This document shows, piece by piece, positions 7,829-15,035 of a stretch of DNA of 64,000 nucleotides. The position numbers were made by a program, and so were the translations under genes. The stretch comes from a virus: the IMG/VR virus record IMGVR_UViG_3300042486_001336, positions 1 through 64,000 of that record. The stretch is one strand, 5' to 3'. Position 1 is the stretch's first letter. Every line of letters starts with the position of its first letter. The notes beneath the pieces are model-generated. The model made no database searches. It was not told the origin of the DNA and was given only the letters and a program-made list of their open reading frames with translations.

Positions 7829-8017
7829 ATGCAAACCGAAATTAAGTTCCCTTCCCACGAAGAGATTTATAAGCAGATGCTCGAACTTTTCAACGCAAGT
7901 GCCAACTGGCGCGGGATGCACAATCGCGAGTCGCTCGACGATTTGATCTCTGACTTGGAACAGTATCGTCGCACTCTTCCAACTGTTGAAGAATATATTG
8001 TCCACGATCTTCTCTAA
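7829..8017 (+). CDS. Small early protein, unknown
   Basis: 62 residues, starting after the A/C-rich leader of cassette 1. Acidic and helical (SLDDLISDLEQYRRTLPTVE). No family recognised. Confidence 0.68.
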   Translation: MQTEIKFPSHEEIYKQMLELFNASANWRGMHNRESLDDLISDLEQYRRTLPTVEEYIVHDLL

Positions 8018-8039
8018 TACAAATACCACCACTAATACC

Positions 8040-8300
8040 ATGTCAAACTACCCTAATATGAGCTACTGCATGTTCGAGAATACCGTTCATGCCATGAAAC
8101 AAATCGAGAGTGATCTACTAGCTGCTCTAGATGATGGAACATCGCCCGAAGATTATCGTAAAGCGTTGAGTTGCCGTCAAGAGGCAGAAGCATACGATAG
8201 ACTCAAAGAGATGTGTGAAGATATTCTTAGCATACTTAAGGACATGAATTACAATGATCCTGATTATGTTGAGGAAGACGAAGACGAAGACGAAGTCTAA
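8040..8300 (+). CDS. Small acidic early protein
   Basis: 86 residues from ATG 8040. The C-terminus is a run of Asp/Glu (VEEDEDEDEV). Preceded by an A/C-rich spacer (ATACAAATACCACCACTAATACC) of the sort used in place of a Shine-Dalgarno here. Unknown function. Confidence 0.66.
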   Translation: MSNYPNMSYCMFENTVHAMKQIESDLLAALDDGTSPEDYRKALSCRQEAEAYDRLKEMCEDILSILKDMNYNDPDYVEEDEDEDEV

Positions 8301-8334
8301 TCAATAAGCATACGAAACTCTAATACAATAAGGT

Positions 8335-8511
8335 ATGCAAACAGACACCGTTGAACAAACTATTGAGAAGCTGATGAAGACTGTTGACGAGCTCATGACG
8401 CTCGGTCATGCCGCAATCAACTTCATCGATTACGACAAGCATAGCGCTGATCGTATGCACCTTCGCGATAATCTTCTTAACATCACCAAGCGACACAACG
8501 AACAATACTAG
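8335..8511 (+). CDS. Small helical early protein
   Basis: 58 residues (MQTDTVEQTIEKLMKTVDEL at the front), amphipathic throughout, with AATACAATAAGGT before the ATG. Unknown function. Confidence 0.6.
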   Translation: MQTDTVEQTIEKLMKTVDELMTLGHAAINFIDYDKHSADRMHLRDNLLNITKRHNEQY

Positions 8512-8560
8512 AAGAAGTCTTGGACAATATGCTCTCAATGCAATTTAATGTAAAAAGTTG

Positions 8561-8589
8561 TGTACATCTTCTAAATTTTAAGTTATAAT
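8561..8589 (+). promoter_or_regulatory. Early sigma70-type promoter
   Basis: TGTACA (8561-8566), 17 bp, TATAAT (8584-8589), followed by a 30-base A/C-rich leader (AACAACAAAACAAAACAAAC) to the ATG at 8620. Confidence 0.8.
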
Positions 8590-8619
8590 AGTCTCCTAAC
8601 AACAAAACAAAACAAACAT

Positions 8620-9054
8620 ATGCTAACGCGTGTAAAAGAAATGATTGACGAGTTCAATTCTCGTCCCAATGCTTCCGCTGGCTTTACTGCCAAGGAAGTT
8701 TATGAAGTCGGTAAGACCTTTGGTCTTACTTGTCGTGAAATTGGCCAAACCTTCCTTGGCAAAGACAAGTCGATTGGTTATAGTCGCTATTTGCCGCAAA
8801 TGCCTCCCGCTGAGGTTATTGCAGCAGCAATGAAGGCTGGTCCAAAGAAGCGTGGTCGTAAACCAGGTGCTGCAAAAAAAGTTGCTGCTGAAGTCGTGCC
8901 AGAGGTTGTTGAAAAGGCAAATGATGAGATTCCTTCTTCAAGCGAAGGTGGAGAAGTCTTTTGTTGGATCGCATCTCCTCAAGAGATTGCTGAAGAGTTT
9001 GAGTCTCCAGCGCCAGTTAAAGCCAAAAAACCACGTAAAGTAAAGCGTCTCTGA
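8620..9054 (+). CDS. Putative DNA-binding protein with AT-hook
   Basis: 144 residues. The N-terminal half (AKEVYEVGKTFGLTCREIGQ) can form a helix-turn-helix. The middle carries GPKKRGRKPGAAKK, a canonical AT-hook core (RGRKP), and the C-terminus ends with the basic KPRKVKRL. It is a single-gene unit with its own promoter and terminator, which suits a regulator or nucleoid-binding early protein. Specific targets are not evident. Confidence 0.65.
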   Translation: MLTRVKEMIDEFNSRPNASAGFTAKEVYEVGKTFGLTCREIGQTFLGKDKSIGYSRYLPQMPPAEVIAAAMKAGPKKRGRKPGAAKKVAAEVVPEVVEKANDEIPSSSEGGEVFCWIASPQEIAEEFESPAPVKAKKPRKVKRL

Positions 9055-9076
9055 TATAATTTGACGCTTCTTAAAA

Positions 9077-9120
9077 ATCCCAGATGGTAATTTTAAATTG
9101 CTGTCTGGGATCTTTCTCTT
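9077..9120 (+). terminator. Rho-independent-like terminator
   Basis: ATCCCAGA (9077-9084) pairs with TCTGGGAT (9104-9111), followed by a pyrimidine-rich CTTTCTCTT tail. Confidence 0.7.
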
Positions 9121-9132
9121 ATAAATCACTAT

Positions 9133-9495
9133 ATGACAGACACTCATCCTATTCTAGATCGCCTCTATTCAATGTTTTGTGCAAAGGCAGATGTACACAC
9201 CACTGACGTTTTACAAAATCAACTATTTTCAAAGGTGCTCGATTTTGTTGAACGTCAAGATTGTTTTAATAGCATTTCATGGTCTTCAATCGAAAATGGT
9301 CATTCAATCAAAGATGCTGTTTCAGACGTTTATCTATACATCACTAATGATCGACCACTTCAAGTCAATAAAATTATAGAGTGCGAGTTGTCTGAAAATT
9401 ACGATGCACTCTCTGAGCGCACTGCAGCTCTTGAAGAGCAAGACAACTATCATTTGAGTTTAATCGTCGCGTTTCGCAAAATTATTTTTGGTTAA
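9133..9495 (+). CDS. Hypothetical protein
   Basis: 120 residues with no recognised domain. It lies one base before the hydroxymethylase gene and is probably co-transcribed with it. The N-terminus MTDTHPILDRLYSMFCAKA and acidic C-terminal half are the only visible traits. Confidence 0.62.
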   Translation: MTDTHPILDRLYSMFCAKADVHTTDVLQNQLFSKVLDFVERQDCFNSISWSSIENGHSIKDAVSDVYLYITNDRPLQVNKIIECELSENYDALSERTAALEEQDNYHLSLIVAFRKIIFG

Positions 9496-9496
9496 T

Positions 9497-10189
9497 ATGA
9501 CAATAGAGCAAATACGACAATATTTTGTAGGTCAATACAAAAGCAAAAATTTTGTAGTTGATAAGAGTGGTGTCACTACACTCGAGCTTGTTGGTGCAAG
9601 CTTTTGTGCCAATGAACCAAGTATCTTTGGTGAAATTAACGATGACTATATTCAACGCGAGTTGGAATGGTATCTTTCGCAAAGTCTCTATGTAAAAGAC
9701 ATTCCTGGTGTTGTTCCTAAAATTTGGCAAGACGTTTCAAGCCGAGACGGCAAAATCAATTCAAATTATGGTTATCTTGTTTTCAACTCTGAAAACTATG
9801 CGCAATATGAAAATGTGTTAATGGAATTGTCTCGTTCACCAAACAGCCGCCGAGCTGTCATGATCTATACTCGACCAAGCATGCATAGCAACTGGTGTGT
9901 AGGCGGCATGAGTGACTTTATTTGCACAAATGCAGTGCAATATATGATTCGTAATGGCATGCTAGAGGTTGTAGTTCAGATGAGGAGTAACGATGTGGTG
10001 TATGGATATCGTAATGACTATGCGTGGCAAAAATATGTTCAAGACAAACTTGTTTATGACTATAATTGCGGCACTAAAAAAGCGGACAAGATTATCGCCG
10101 GAAAAATTACTTGGCAAGTTGGAAGTTTGCATGTCTATGAACGACATTACTCTCTCATTGAAAAATATATTCAAGAACACTCCCTTTGA
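9497..10189 (+). CDS. 42: dCMP hydroxymethylase (T4 gp42 homologue)
   Basis: 230 residues. The sequence follows T4 gene 42 closely: DDYIQRELEWYLSQSLYVKD, VVPKIWQDVSS, INSNYGYLVF, SRRAVMIYTRPSM, MSDFICTNAVQY (active-site Cys), VQMRSNDVVYGYRNDYAWQ and GSLHVYERHY. In thymidylate synthase the RSxD loop ends in Asn; here, as in dCMP hydroxymethylase, that position is Asp (RNDYAW), the known switch from dUMP methylation to dCMP hydroxymethylation. The product, hydroxymethyl-dCMP, would enter phage DNA after phosphorylation. Next to a DUF1599-like gene and a GT-B-like gene it forms an apparent DNA-hypermodification group. Confidence 0.93.
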   Translation: MTIEQIRQYFVGQYKSKNFVVDKSGVTTLELVGASFCANEPSIFGEINDDYIQRELEWYLSQSLYVKDIPGVVPKIWQDVSSRDGKINSNYGYLVFNSENYAQYENVLMELSRSPNSRRAVMIYTRPSMHSNWCVGGMSDFICTNAVQYMIRNGMLEVVVQMRSNDVVYGYRNDYAWQKYVQDKLVYDYNCGTKKADKIIAGKITWQVGSLHVYERHYSLIEKYIQEHSL

Positions 10190-10191
10190 TA

Positions 10192-10219
10192 TTTACAAAG
10201 CTTAAAAAACATATATAAT
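10192..10219 (+). promoter_or_regulatory. Early sigma70-type promoter
   Basis: TTTACA (10192-10197), 16 bp, TATAAT (10214-10219); ATG at 10227 follows after 7 bases. Confidence 0.7.
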
Positions 10220-10226
10220 AACATCT

Positions 10227-10352
10227 ATGAAACAAACTGGAATTAAAGTACAACAAAGGAAAATTAAGCGTAAAGGCATTCATGCTAAAAGCAAGACTTC
10301 ACATCTCAAACAAAGTAAAAACTATAAGAAACTTTCTCGCGGTCAAGGTTAA
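10227..10352 (+). CDS. Short highly basic protein
   Basis: 41 residues, over a third Lys/Arg (MKQTGIKVQQRKIKRKGIHA at the front, NYKKLSRGQG at the end). From memory, near-identical short proteins occur in marine T4-like phages. The charge suggests RNA or DNA binding; function unknown. Confidence 0.7.
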   Translation: MKQTGIKVQQRKIKRKGIHAKSKTSHLKQSKNYKKLSRGQG

Positions 10353-10357
10353 TAAAC

Positions 10358-10705
10358 ATGAAAAAAGCATCAATAAAAGTTCTTGAAGAGTGCGCAGAAC
10401 TACAACTCAAAAAGTCTAATGATTATCAAAATCCTCATAGCAGGATTCGTCAAGCAGACTATTATCCACGTGGCGCAGCGAGTATACTTGACGTTATACA
10501 CGCAAAGGTACTACGTATGTCAAGCGTTCTTGAAGCCATGGAAAATGATCCAAATTACACTCCAAACTTTGAAAGTATTGAAGACAGCGGCAAGGATCTA
10601 ATTAACTATGGCAGCTTTCTCGTTGCATGGTGTCGTGGTGGAATTGATGGTCAGGATCCGGATCGTGACTTTTTAAATCGTCGTAAAAAACAAACTGAAG
10701 CATGA
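10358..10705 (+). CDS. DUF1599-like (nucleotide modification associated domain 1) protein
   Basis: 115 residues. The segment ELQLKKSNDYQNPHSRI and the helix ILDVIHAKVLRMSSVLE match the pattern of DUF1599/Nmad1, a small helical domain named for its association with base-modification genes in phages. The context agrees: it lies between a dCMP hydroxymethylase and a glycosyltransferase-like protein. It overlaps the next gene by four bases (ATGA). Assignment rests on pattern memory and context. Confidence 0.55.
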   Translation: MKKASIKVLEECAELQLKKSNDYQNPHSRIRQADYYPRGAASILDVIHAKVLRMSSVLEAMENDPNYTPNFESIEDSGKDLINYGSFLVAWCRGGIDGQDPDRDFLNRRKKQTEA

Positions 10706-11730
10706 GAATACTAATTACTGGTTGTAATAAAGCACAATGTACATATGACTTTTATCTGCAACAGCAATTGCAGGTTGCGATGTGTCAATATAGTTTGCCA
10801 CGAGTACTTCGTGATATGGGTCATGACGTTGATATGCGTCCAGTTGTTGTGGGCGAAAGCCTTCAAGAATATGATGAGGTGTTTGTATTTTTACATAACC
10901 CGTCTGGATTTGCTGGATATGTGTATAATGCACTATGGGCAATATCACAAAACCCAAATTGCATCTTTGCATTTGATGACTGGCAAACAGACAGCATCTT
11001 CTCTGGAATTACTGCACTTGATGATCCATCTAAACTATTTAGATCATTTGTCGTTGACAGTCATAAGCACATTCCAGAAAATATACAATCATATCAAAGC
11101 GAGTTTATCTCTGCAATTGAACGTATAAAGAGCAAAACAAATAGAATGCTCGTGCCGGCATTTTCAGGAGGTGACTTAACCTTACTTCTAGACTGGCCAA
11201 AAGAGTTGCTGTTTGGATACAACCCAAATCCATATCATTTAAATCGTCAACCTGCGACGTCTTTGTTTCCTGAACCAAAACAGCGGGTGTTTAATTTTGC
11301 CGGCCTCGTTCAAGACAAGACTAAAAAATGGTTGGCAAAACAGGGAGTAGAATCAACAGATTGGCCTCTAAAACAATATGGCTCTCGTAAAGATGGCCAA
11401 GACAGAGTTGTTGAAAGCGAAATGATGAATGTCTATGCATCACAATGGGGCATACTTATGCCTGGATATTTCCACGCCGGATCTGGATGGTGGAGAGCAC
11501 GACCTCTACAAATTGCTGACGTAGAGTCAATTCTTATTGGTGAACCTAAAGAAATGATGTTGTATTATCGTGACGAGAGCCTTGCAAACATTCGAGCATC
11601 TGACATCGCGACTCTATCAGACTCTAAATTGACTGAAATTGCTATCGCACAACGAGAAGCGATTTATCGCAATCATCCGCTCAATAAAGAAGTCACACGT
11701 CAAGAATTAAATGCAGTACTAAATGCATAA
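10702..11730 (+). CDS. Candidate DNA (hydroxymethylcytosine) glycosyltransferase, GT-B-like
   Basis: 342 residues. It starts with a Rossmann-like strand (MRILITGCNKAQ) and has a second domain after residue 190 (RVFNFAGLVQDKTKKWLAKQ), a two-domain layout like T4 alpha- and beta-glucosyltransferases. The segment GSGWWRARPLQIADVESILI corresponds in position to the sugar-nucleotide site of GT-B enzymes, where T4 beta-GT has LRVWETMASDAVM. Translational coupling to the DUF1599-like gene, itself next to gene 42, supports hydroxymethyl-dC in DNA as acceptor. A glycan or protein acceptor cannot be excluded. Confidence 0.55.
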   Translation: MRILITGCNKAQCTYDFYLQQQLQVAMCQYSLPRVLRDMGHDVDMRPVVVGESLQEYDEVFVFLHNPSGFAGYVYNALWAISQNPNCIFAFDDWQTDSIFSGITALDDPSKLFRSFVVDSHKHIPENIQSYQSEFISAIERIKSKTNRMLVPAFSGGDLTLLLDWPKELLFGYNPNPYHLNRQPATSLFPEPKQRVFNFAGLVQDKTKKWLAKQGVESTDWPLKQYGSRKDGQDRVVESEMMNVYASQWGILMPGYFHAGSGWWRARPLQIADVESILIGEPKEMMLYYRDESLANIRASDIATLSDSKLTEIAIAQREAIYRNHPLNKEVTRQELNAVLNA

Positions 11731-11737
11731 TTTCTTG

Positions 11738-11765
11738 TTTACTTTACACAAAAACAATATATAAT
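11738..11765 (+). promoter_or_regulatory. Early sigma70-type promoter before uvsX
   Basis: TTTACT (11738-11743), 16 bp, TATAAT (11760-11765). The leader carries AAAGGA, one of the few Shine-Dalgarno sequences in the window. Confidence 0.65.
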
Positions 11766-11786
11766 ATATCAAAGGAAAAATAAACT

Positions 11787-12698
11787 ATGTCATCTGTACT
11801 TGAAAAATTAAAAAAGAATTGCAGAATTAAAGAAGCTGATGTCCTTGCTGACAGCGACTTTTATTCTGAAAAAGACGTTACATCTACATCTGTGCCAATG
11901 GTCAACGTTGCTCTAAGTGGCAGTATTGATGGTGGTCTGACGAGTGGTCTTACTGTACTTGCCGGCCCATCAAAGCACTTTAAGACGAGCTTTGCATTGC
12001 TTATGGCAGGTGCATACCTTAAAAAACATACCGACGCGTGTCTTATGTTTTATGACAGCGAATTTGGTTCTCCTCAGCAATACTTTGAAAGCTTTGGAAT
12101 TGACACTTCGCGAGTGCTGCATATTCCAATTAAAAACATTGAAGAACTTAAGTTTGATATTGTTAATCAACTTGAGCAGATGGATCGCAAAGATAAAGTA
12201 ATTATTGTTATTGACAGTGTTGGTAATCTTGCAAGTAAGAAGGAATTGGAAGATGCGATGAATGAAAAGAGTGTTGCCGATATGACTCGCGCTAAAGCTC
12301 TTAAAGGATTGTTTCGTATGGTAACCCCCTACCTGACAATGAAAAACATTCCACTTCTTGCAATCAATCATACCTATCAGACTCAAGAAATGTTTAGCAA
12401 GGCTGTGGTGAGCGGTGGGTGCTTTGAAGAAGGAACACTCGTTCGTCTTGCTGACGGTAACAATAAACCAATTAATGAAATTGTGGTTGGTGATCTTGTG
12501 ATCACTCGTGATGGGGTGCGAGATGTCACTCATACTTGGGATCCGGATACTCTTTTGGAAGGAGAGCCTGAGTGCTATGAATTGGAATTTGAAGATGGGC
12601 ATAAGGTTGTTTGTTCTGACACCCACCCATTTGCTGTTAATGGTCAGTGGGTTCAAGCGCAGGATCTTACCATTGGTATCGAATGTGATATTATTTAA
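11787..12698 (+). CDS. uvsX: UvsX recombinase N-terminal part fused to split-intein N-half
   Basis: 303 residues. Residues 1-211 are the front of a T4 UvsX/RecA-type strand-exchange ATPase: Walker A in LAGPSKHFKTSFALL, Walker B region VIIVIDSVGNL, and LAINHTYQTQEMFSKAVVSGG, almost identical to T4. At Cys212 (codon 12420-12422) the recombinase is interrupted and an intein N-terminal half follows to the stop: CFEEGTLVRLADG (block A), then GHKVVCSDTHPFAV (block B). The remaining recombinase is encoded about 900 bp downstream. Protein trans-splicing with that product should restore full UvsX. The insertion lies in the conserved loop before TGxMYSAD. Confidence 0.92.
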   Translation: MSSVLEKLKKNCRIKEADVLADSDFYSEKDVTSTSVPMVNVALSGSIDGGLTSGLTVLAGPSKHFKTSFALLMAGAYLKKHTDACLMFYDSEFGSPQQYFESFGIDTSRVLHIPIKNIEELKFDIVNQLEQMDRKDKVIIVIDSVGNLASKKELEDAMNEKSVADMTRAKALKGLFRMVTPYLTMKNIPLLAINHTYQTQEMFSKAVVSGGCFEEGTLVRLADGNNKPINEIVVGDLVITRDGVRDVTHTWDPDTLLEGEPECYELEFEDGHKVVCSDTHPFAVNGQWVQAQDLTIGIECDII

Positions 12699-12726
12699 AA
12701 AAATATAGTCCATATATTATCCGTTG

Positions 12727-12734
12727 TATAAATA
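12727..12734 (+). promoter_or_regulatory. T4-type late promoter (TATAAATA)
   Basis: Exact octamer, 8 bases before the ATG of the HNH gene. It gives the intein-embedded nuclease its own late expression. Confidence 0.75.
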
Positions 12735-12742
12735 GATAATAT

Positions 12743-13612
12743 ATGGACCACATTAAAGTATACAATAATTTAATTCAAAAAAGAAAGGATTTTCCATTAG
12801 ATTCTAATGAATATGGAGAAAATCATCACATAATACCAAAATGTTTAGGCGGGACTGATGATAAATCTAACATTATTAGATTATCTTTTCGAGAACATTT
12901 TTTAGCTCATCATTTATTGTGGAAACATTATAGAACATCTAAACTTGCGCATGCATTTTTTTCAATATTAAGATGCAGCGAAGGCCAAAAAAGAAATATA
13001 ACCGCTAGACAATATGAAACCGCTAAGCAAGCTCATGTTGAAGCATTAAGAGAAACTATGAAAGGTTCTGGTAATAATTTTTTTGGTAAAAAGCACACAG
13101 ATGAAACCAAAATGAAAATTGCGGAAAAAAATTCAGGACGGATTTGTACCGAAGAACATAAAAAATTAGTTTCATCCTTATTTCTAGGCATTCCTAAATC
13201 AGAAGAACAGAAAAAGAAAATGGGAAGAAAGGGCATGATAATGCTCAAAAATATTCATACAAATGAAACAATTCGCATTTACAAAGCAGATTTAATATTG
13301 TATAATACAGACGTATGGATTAATCCATATTCATTGTCAGTAAAAATAAATGGAGAACGATACGAATGCAAATACTGCGGATTAAAAACAGCTAATAAAG
13401 CTAATATTTTTCGTTGGCATAATAATAACTGTAAATATAAGGAAACAGGAATTTATATCGATTCGTCACAGATAAGAAAAACTGATAAAAAAACAATCGC
13501 GATTACAATAAATGGAAAAGAATACAGATCATTACGTCAAGCACAACTTGATTTAAATTTAACGAAGCATCAAATTAGAAAAATATATAATGAAACTAAA
13601 ATCAATAACTAA
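12743..13612 (+). CDS. Free-standing HNH homing endonuclease inside the split intein
   Basis: 289 residues. HNH core: NHHIIPKCLGGTDDKSNIIR with FREHFLAHHLLWKHY. NUMOD3-like DNA-binding motifs follow (GKKHTDETKMKIAEKNSG, RICTEEHKKLVSSLFLG, GIPKSEEQKKKMGRKG), then a Cys/His finger (CKYCGLKTANKANIFRWH) and a C-terminal helix-turn-helix (RSLRQAQLDLNLTKHQI) of NUMOD1 type. It is separated from the N-half by a late promoter and overlaps the C-half gene by 23 bp. It is related to the HNH gene at 41.5 kb. Expected to spread the fractured-gene arrangement into uninterrupted uvsX alleles. Confidence 0.9.
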   Translation: MDHIKVYNNLIQKRKDFPLDSNEYGENHHIIPKCLGGTDDKSNIIRLSFREHFLAHHLLWKHYRTSKLAHAFFSILRCSEGQKRNITARQYETAKQAHVEALRETMKGSGNNFFGKKHTDETKMKIAEKNSGRICTEEHKKLVSSLFLGIPKSEEQKKKMGRKGMIMLKNIHTNETIRIYKADLILYNTDVWINPYSLSVKINGERYECKYCGLKTANKANIFRWHNNNCKYKETGIYIDSSQIRKTDKKTIAITINGKEYRSLRQAQLDLNLTKHQIRKIYNETKINN

Positions 13613-14126
13613 AGTAGGTAAGAAAAAAGTCTATGATATAACCGTTGCGGGAAATCATGAATATGTTCTTAGTAATGGACTTGTAGTATCAAATACTGGA
13701 ATTATGTATAGCGCTGACAATGTTTGGATTATTGGTCGTCAGCAAGATAAAGATGGCACTGAAATCCAAGGTTATCACTTTATCATCAATGTTGAAAAGA
13801 GTCGATTTGTAAAAGAAAAGAGCAAGATTCCAATCAGCGTTAGTTGGGAAGGTGGAGTTCAAAAATGGAGTGGGTTGCTTGATATTGCGCTTGAAGGCGG
13901 TTTCGTAGTCAAGCCTAAAAATGGCTGGTATACTGCATACGATCCAGCGACAAAAACTGAACTTACAGGAAACCTTCGCGCAGCACAAACGCTGACAAAA
14001 GAATTTTGGGAGACTATCTTTACAAAGACAACATTTGCCTCACATATCAAACAAAAGTATACAATTGGTCTGCGAGACATGATTGATGGCGGTTCAGACC
14101 CAATTGTAGAAGACGAAGAAGTCTGA
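13590..14126 (+). CDS. uvsX: Split-intein C-half fused to UvsX C-terminal part
   Basis: 178 residues. The first 35 residues (13590-13694) are an intein C-half: VYDITVAGNHEYVLSNGLV (block F) ending in VVSN. Extein resumes with Thr at codon 13695-13697: TGIMYSADNVWIIGRQQDKD, matching T4 UvsX, then FIINVEKSRFVKEKSKIPIS and GLLDIALEGGFVVKPKNGWY. The +1 residue is Thr and the penultimate intein residue is Ser, not the usual His, which is rare but known in active inteins. The C-terminus EDEEV is acidic, like that of other UvsX/RecA proteins. Confidence 0.92.
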   Translation: MKLKSITKVGKKKVYDITVAGNHEYVLSNGLVVSNTGIMYSADNVWIIGRQQDKDGTEIQGYHFIINVEKSRFVKEKSKIPISVSWEGGVQKWSGLLDIALEGGFVVKPKNGWYTAYDPATKTELTGNLRAAQTLTKEFWETIFTKTTFASHIKQKYTIGLRDMIDGGSDPIVEDEEV

Positions 14127-14127
14127 T

Positions 14128-14727
14128 ATGAAGACTTTGGCGGACTATATACTTCTATTAAAAGGCGCGATGCCGCTTGATATGTGCGAGGCATTGATTG
14201 CGAGATATGATTCAATATCAAAAAATGATCCTTTAAAGGTACATCGTAAAAATAAAATCCTTGATTTTGAAGAGATTAACATGCTTGATCATCCTGGATT
14301 TGAAGAGTTTAGGGTTCCAATGATGACGTTGATGAGAGCAGTCAATAAACACTATCTTGAAAAAACGTGTAATATTTTAAAGGATCGTTTACCGTGTTAT
14401 GAACCTCTACAAGATTTTGAGGCGCCACGAATAAAACGTTATGAGCCTGGAACTGGGCTCTTTGATTGGCACACTGATCATTGTGATGTTCCATCAAGTA
14501 AACGTGCAGTTGTAATGTTTTGGTATCTTAACGACGTTGCAGAAGGGGGTGAAACGTTATTTGATATTGGCACAGAAATTGCAATAAAACCTGAAGCTGG
14601 TAATGTGCTCTGTTTTCCACCTTATTATATGTATCCACATAAGGGTGCAACTCCAATCTCTAACCCAAAGTATGTAATTTCATCATATGTCTGGCTTCCA
14701 CAGAAGTATGGAAATTCTTGCGATTAA
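14128..14727 (+). CDS. Prolyl-4-hydroxylase-like 2OG-Fe(II) oxygenase
   Basis: 199 residues. FDWHTDHCD gives the HxD iron ligands, YPHKGATPI the distal His, and NPKYVISSYVWLP the strand holding the 2OG-binding residue; FWYLNDVAEGGETLFDI is the typical core of P4H-type 2OG oxygenases in T4-like marine phages. It starts one base after the uvsX C-half stop, so it belongs to the recombination-replication operon. Substrate unknown; protein or modified-base hydroxylation are both possible given gene 42 upstream. Confidence 0.85.
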   Translation: MKTLADYILLLKGAMPLDMCEALIARYDSISKNDPLKVHRKNKILDFEEINMLDHPGFEEFRVPMMTLMRAVNKHYLEKTCNILKDRLPCYEPLQDFEAPRIKRYEPGTGLFDWHTDHCDVPSSKRAVVMFWYLNDVAEGGETLFDIGTEIAIKPEAGNVLCFPPYYMYPHKGATPISNPKYVISSYVWLPQKYGNSCD

Positions 14728-14732
14728 AATTT

Positions 14733-15035
14733 ATGCCGAGCGAAATATCTGACTATATATTTGTAGATGATCCTGCAAATGACAAAGTGTATGCAATACG
14801 ACTTGTTAGTGGGCCGTATGTAGATACCATCTATAAGTATGCAAATATAAAAATAAATGAAGACGCAGAAAAAGAAATGTGTACATTATCGTATGCATAT
14901 AATATAATGTCTACTCCAACTGGATGCGATAAAGAAACATTGCATTCTGATGCAGATTTTAAAAACTATATCGGAGACGTATTATCTGATATACTTTCAA
15001 ACCAAGAATATAAAATAGGAAACCATGGAGAATAA
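14733..15035 (+). CDS. Hypothetical protein of the replication operon
   Basis: 100 residues from ATG 14733. Front MPSEISDYIFVDDPANDKVY, acidic. It overlaps the helicase gene by 11 bp. In T4 a small gene cluster also separates uvsX from 41; no homology to a named T4 protein is claimed. Confidence 0.65.
   Translation: MPSEISDYIFVDDPANDKVYAIRLVSGPYVDTIYKYANIKINEDAEKEMCTLSYAYNIMSTPTGCDKETLHSDADFKNYIGDVLSDILSNQEYKIGNHGE

Noticed and set aside
9497-10189. Thymidylate synthase
   Set aside because: The sequence follows T4 gp42 and has Asp in place of the TS Asn in the RSxD loop, which marks dCMP hydroxymethylase.
11970-12713. 247-residue minus-strand frame opposite uvsX
   Set aside because: Recombinase motifs on the + strand are decisive; the other frame has no known features.
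12420-13694. Sequencing error or group I intron breaking uvsX
   Set aside because: Both flanks carry clear intein protein motifs and the HNH gene is complete with its own promoter; splicing must be at the protein level.
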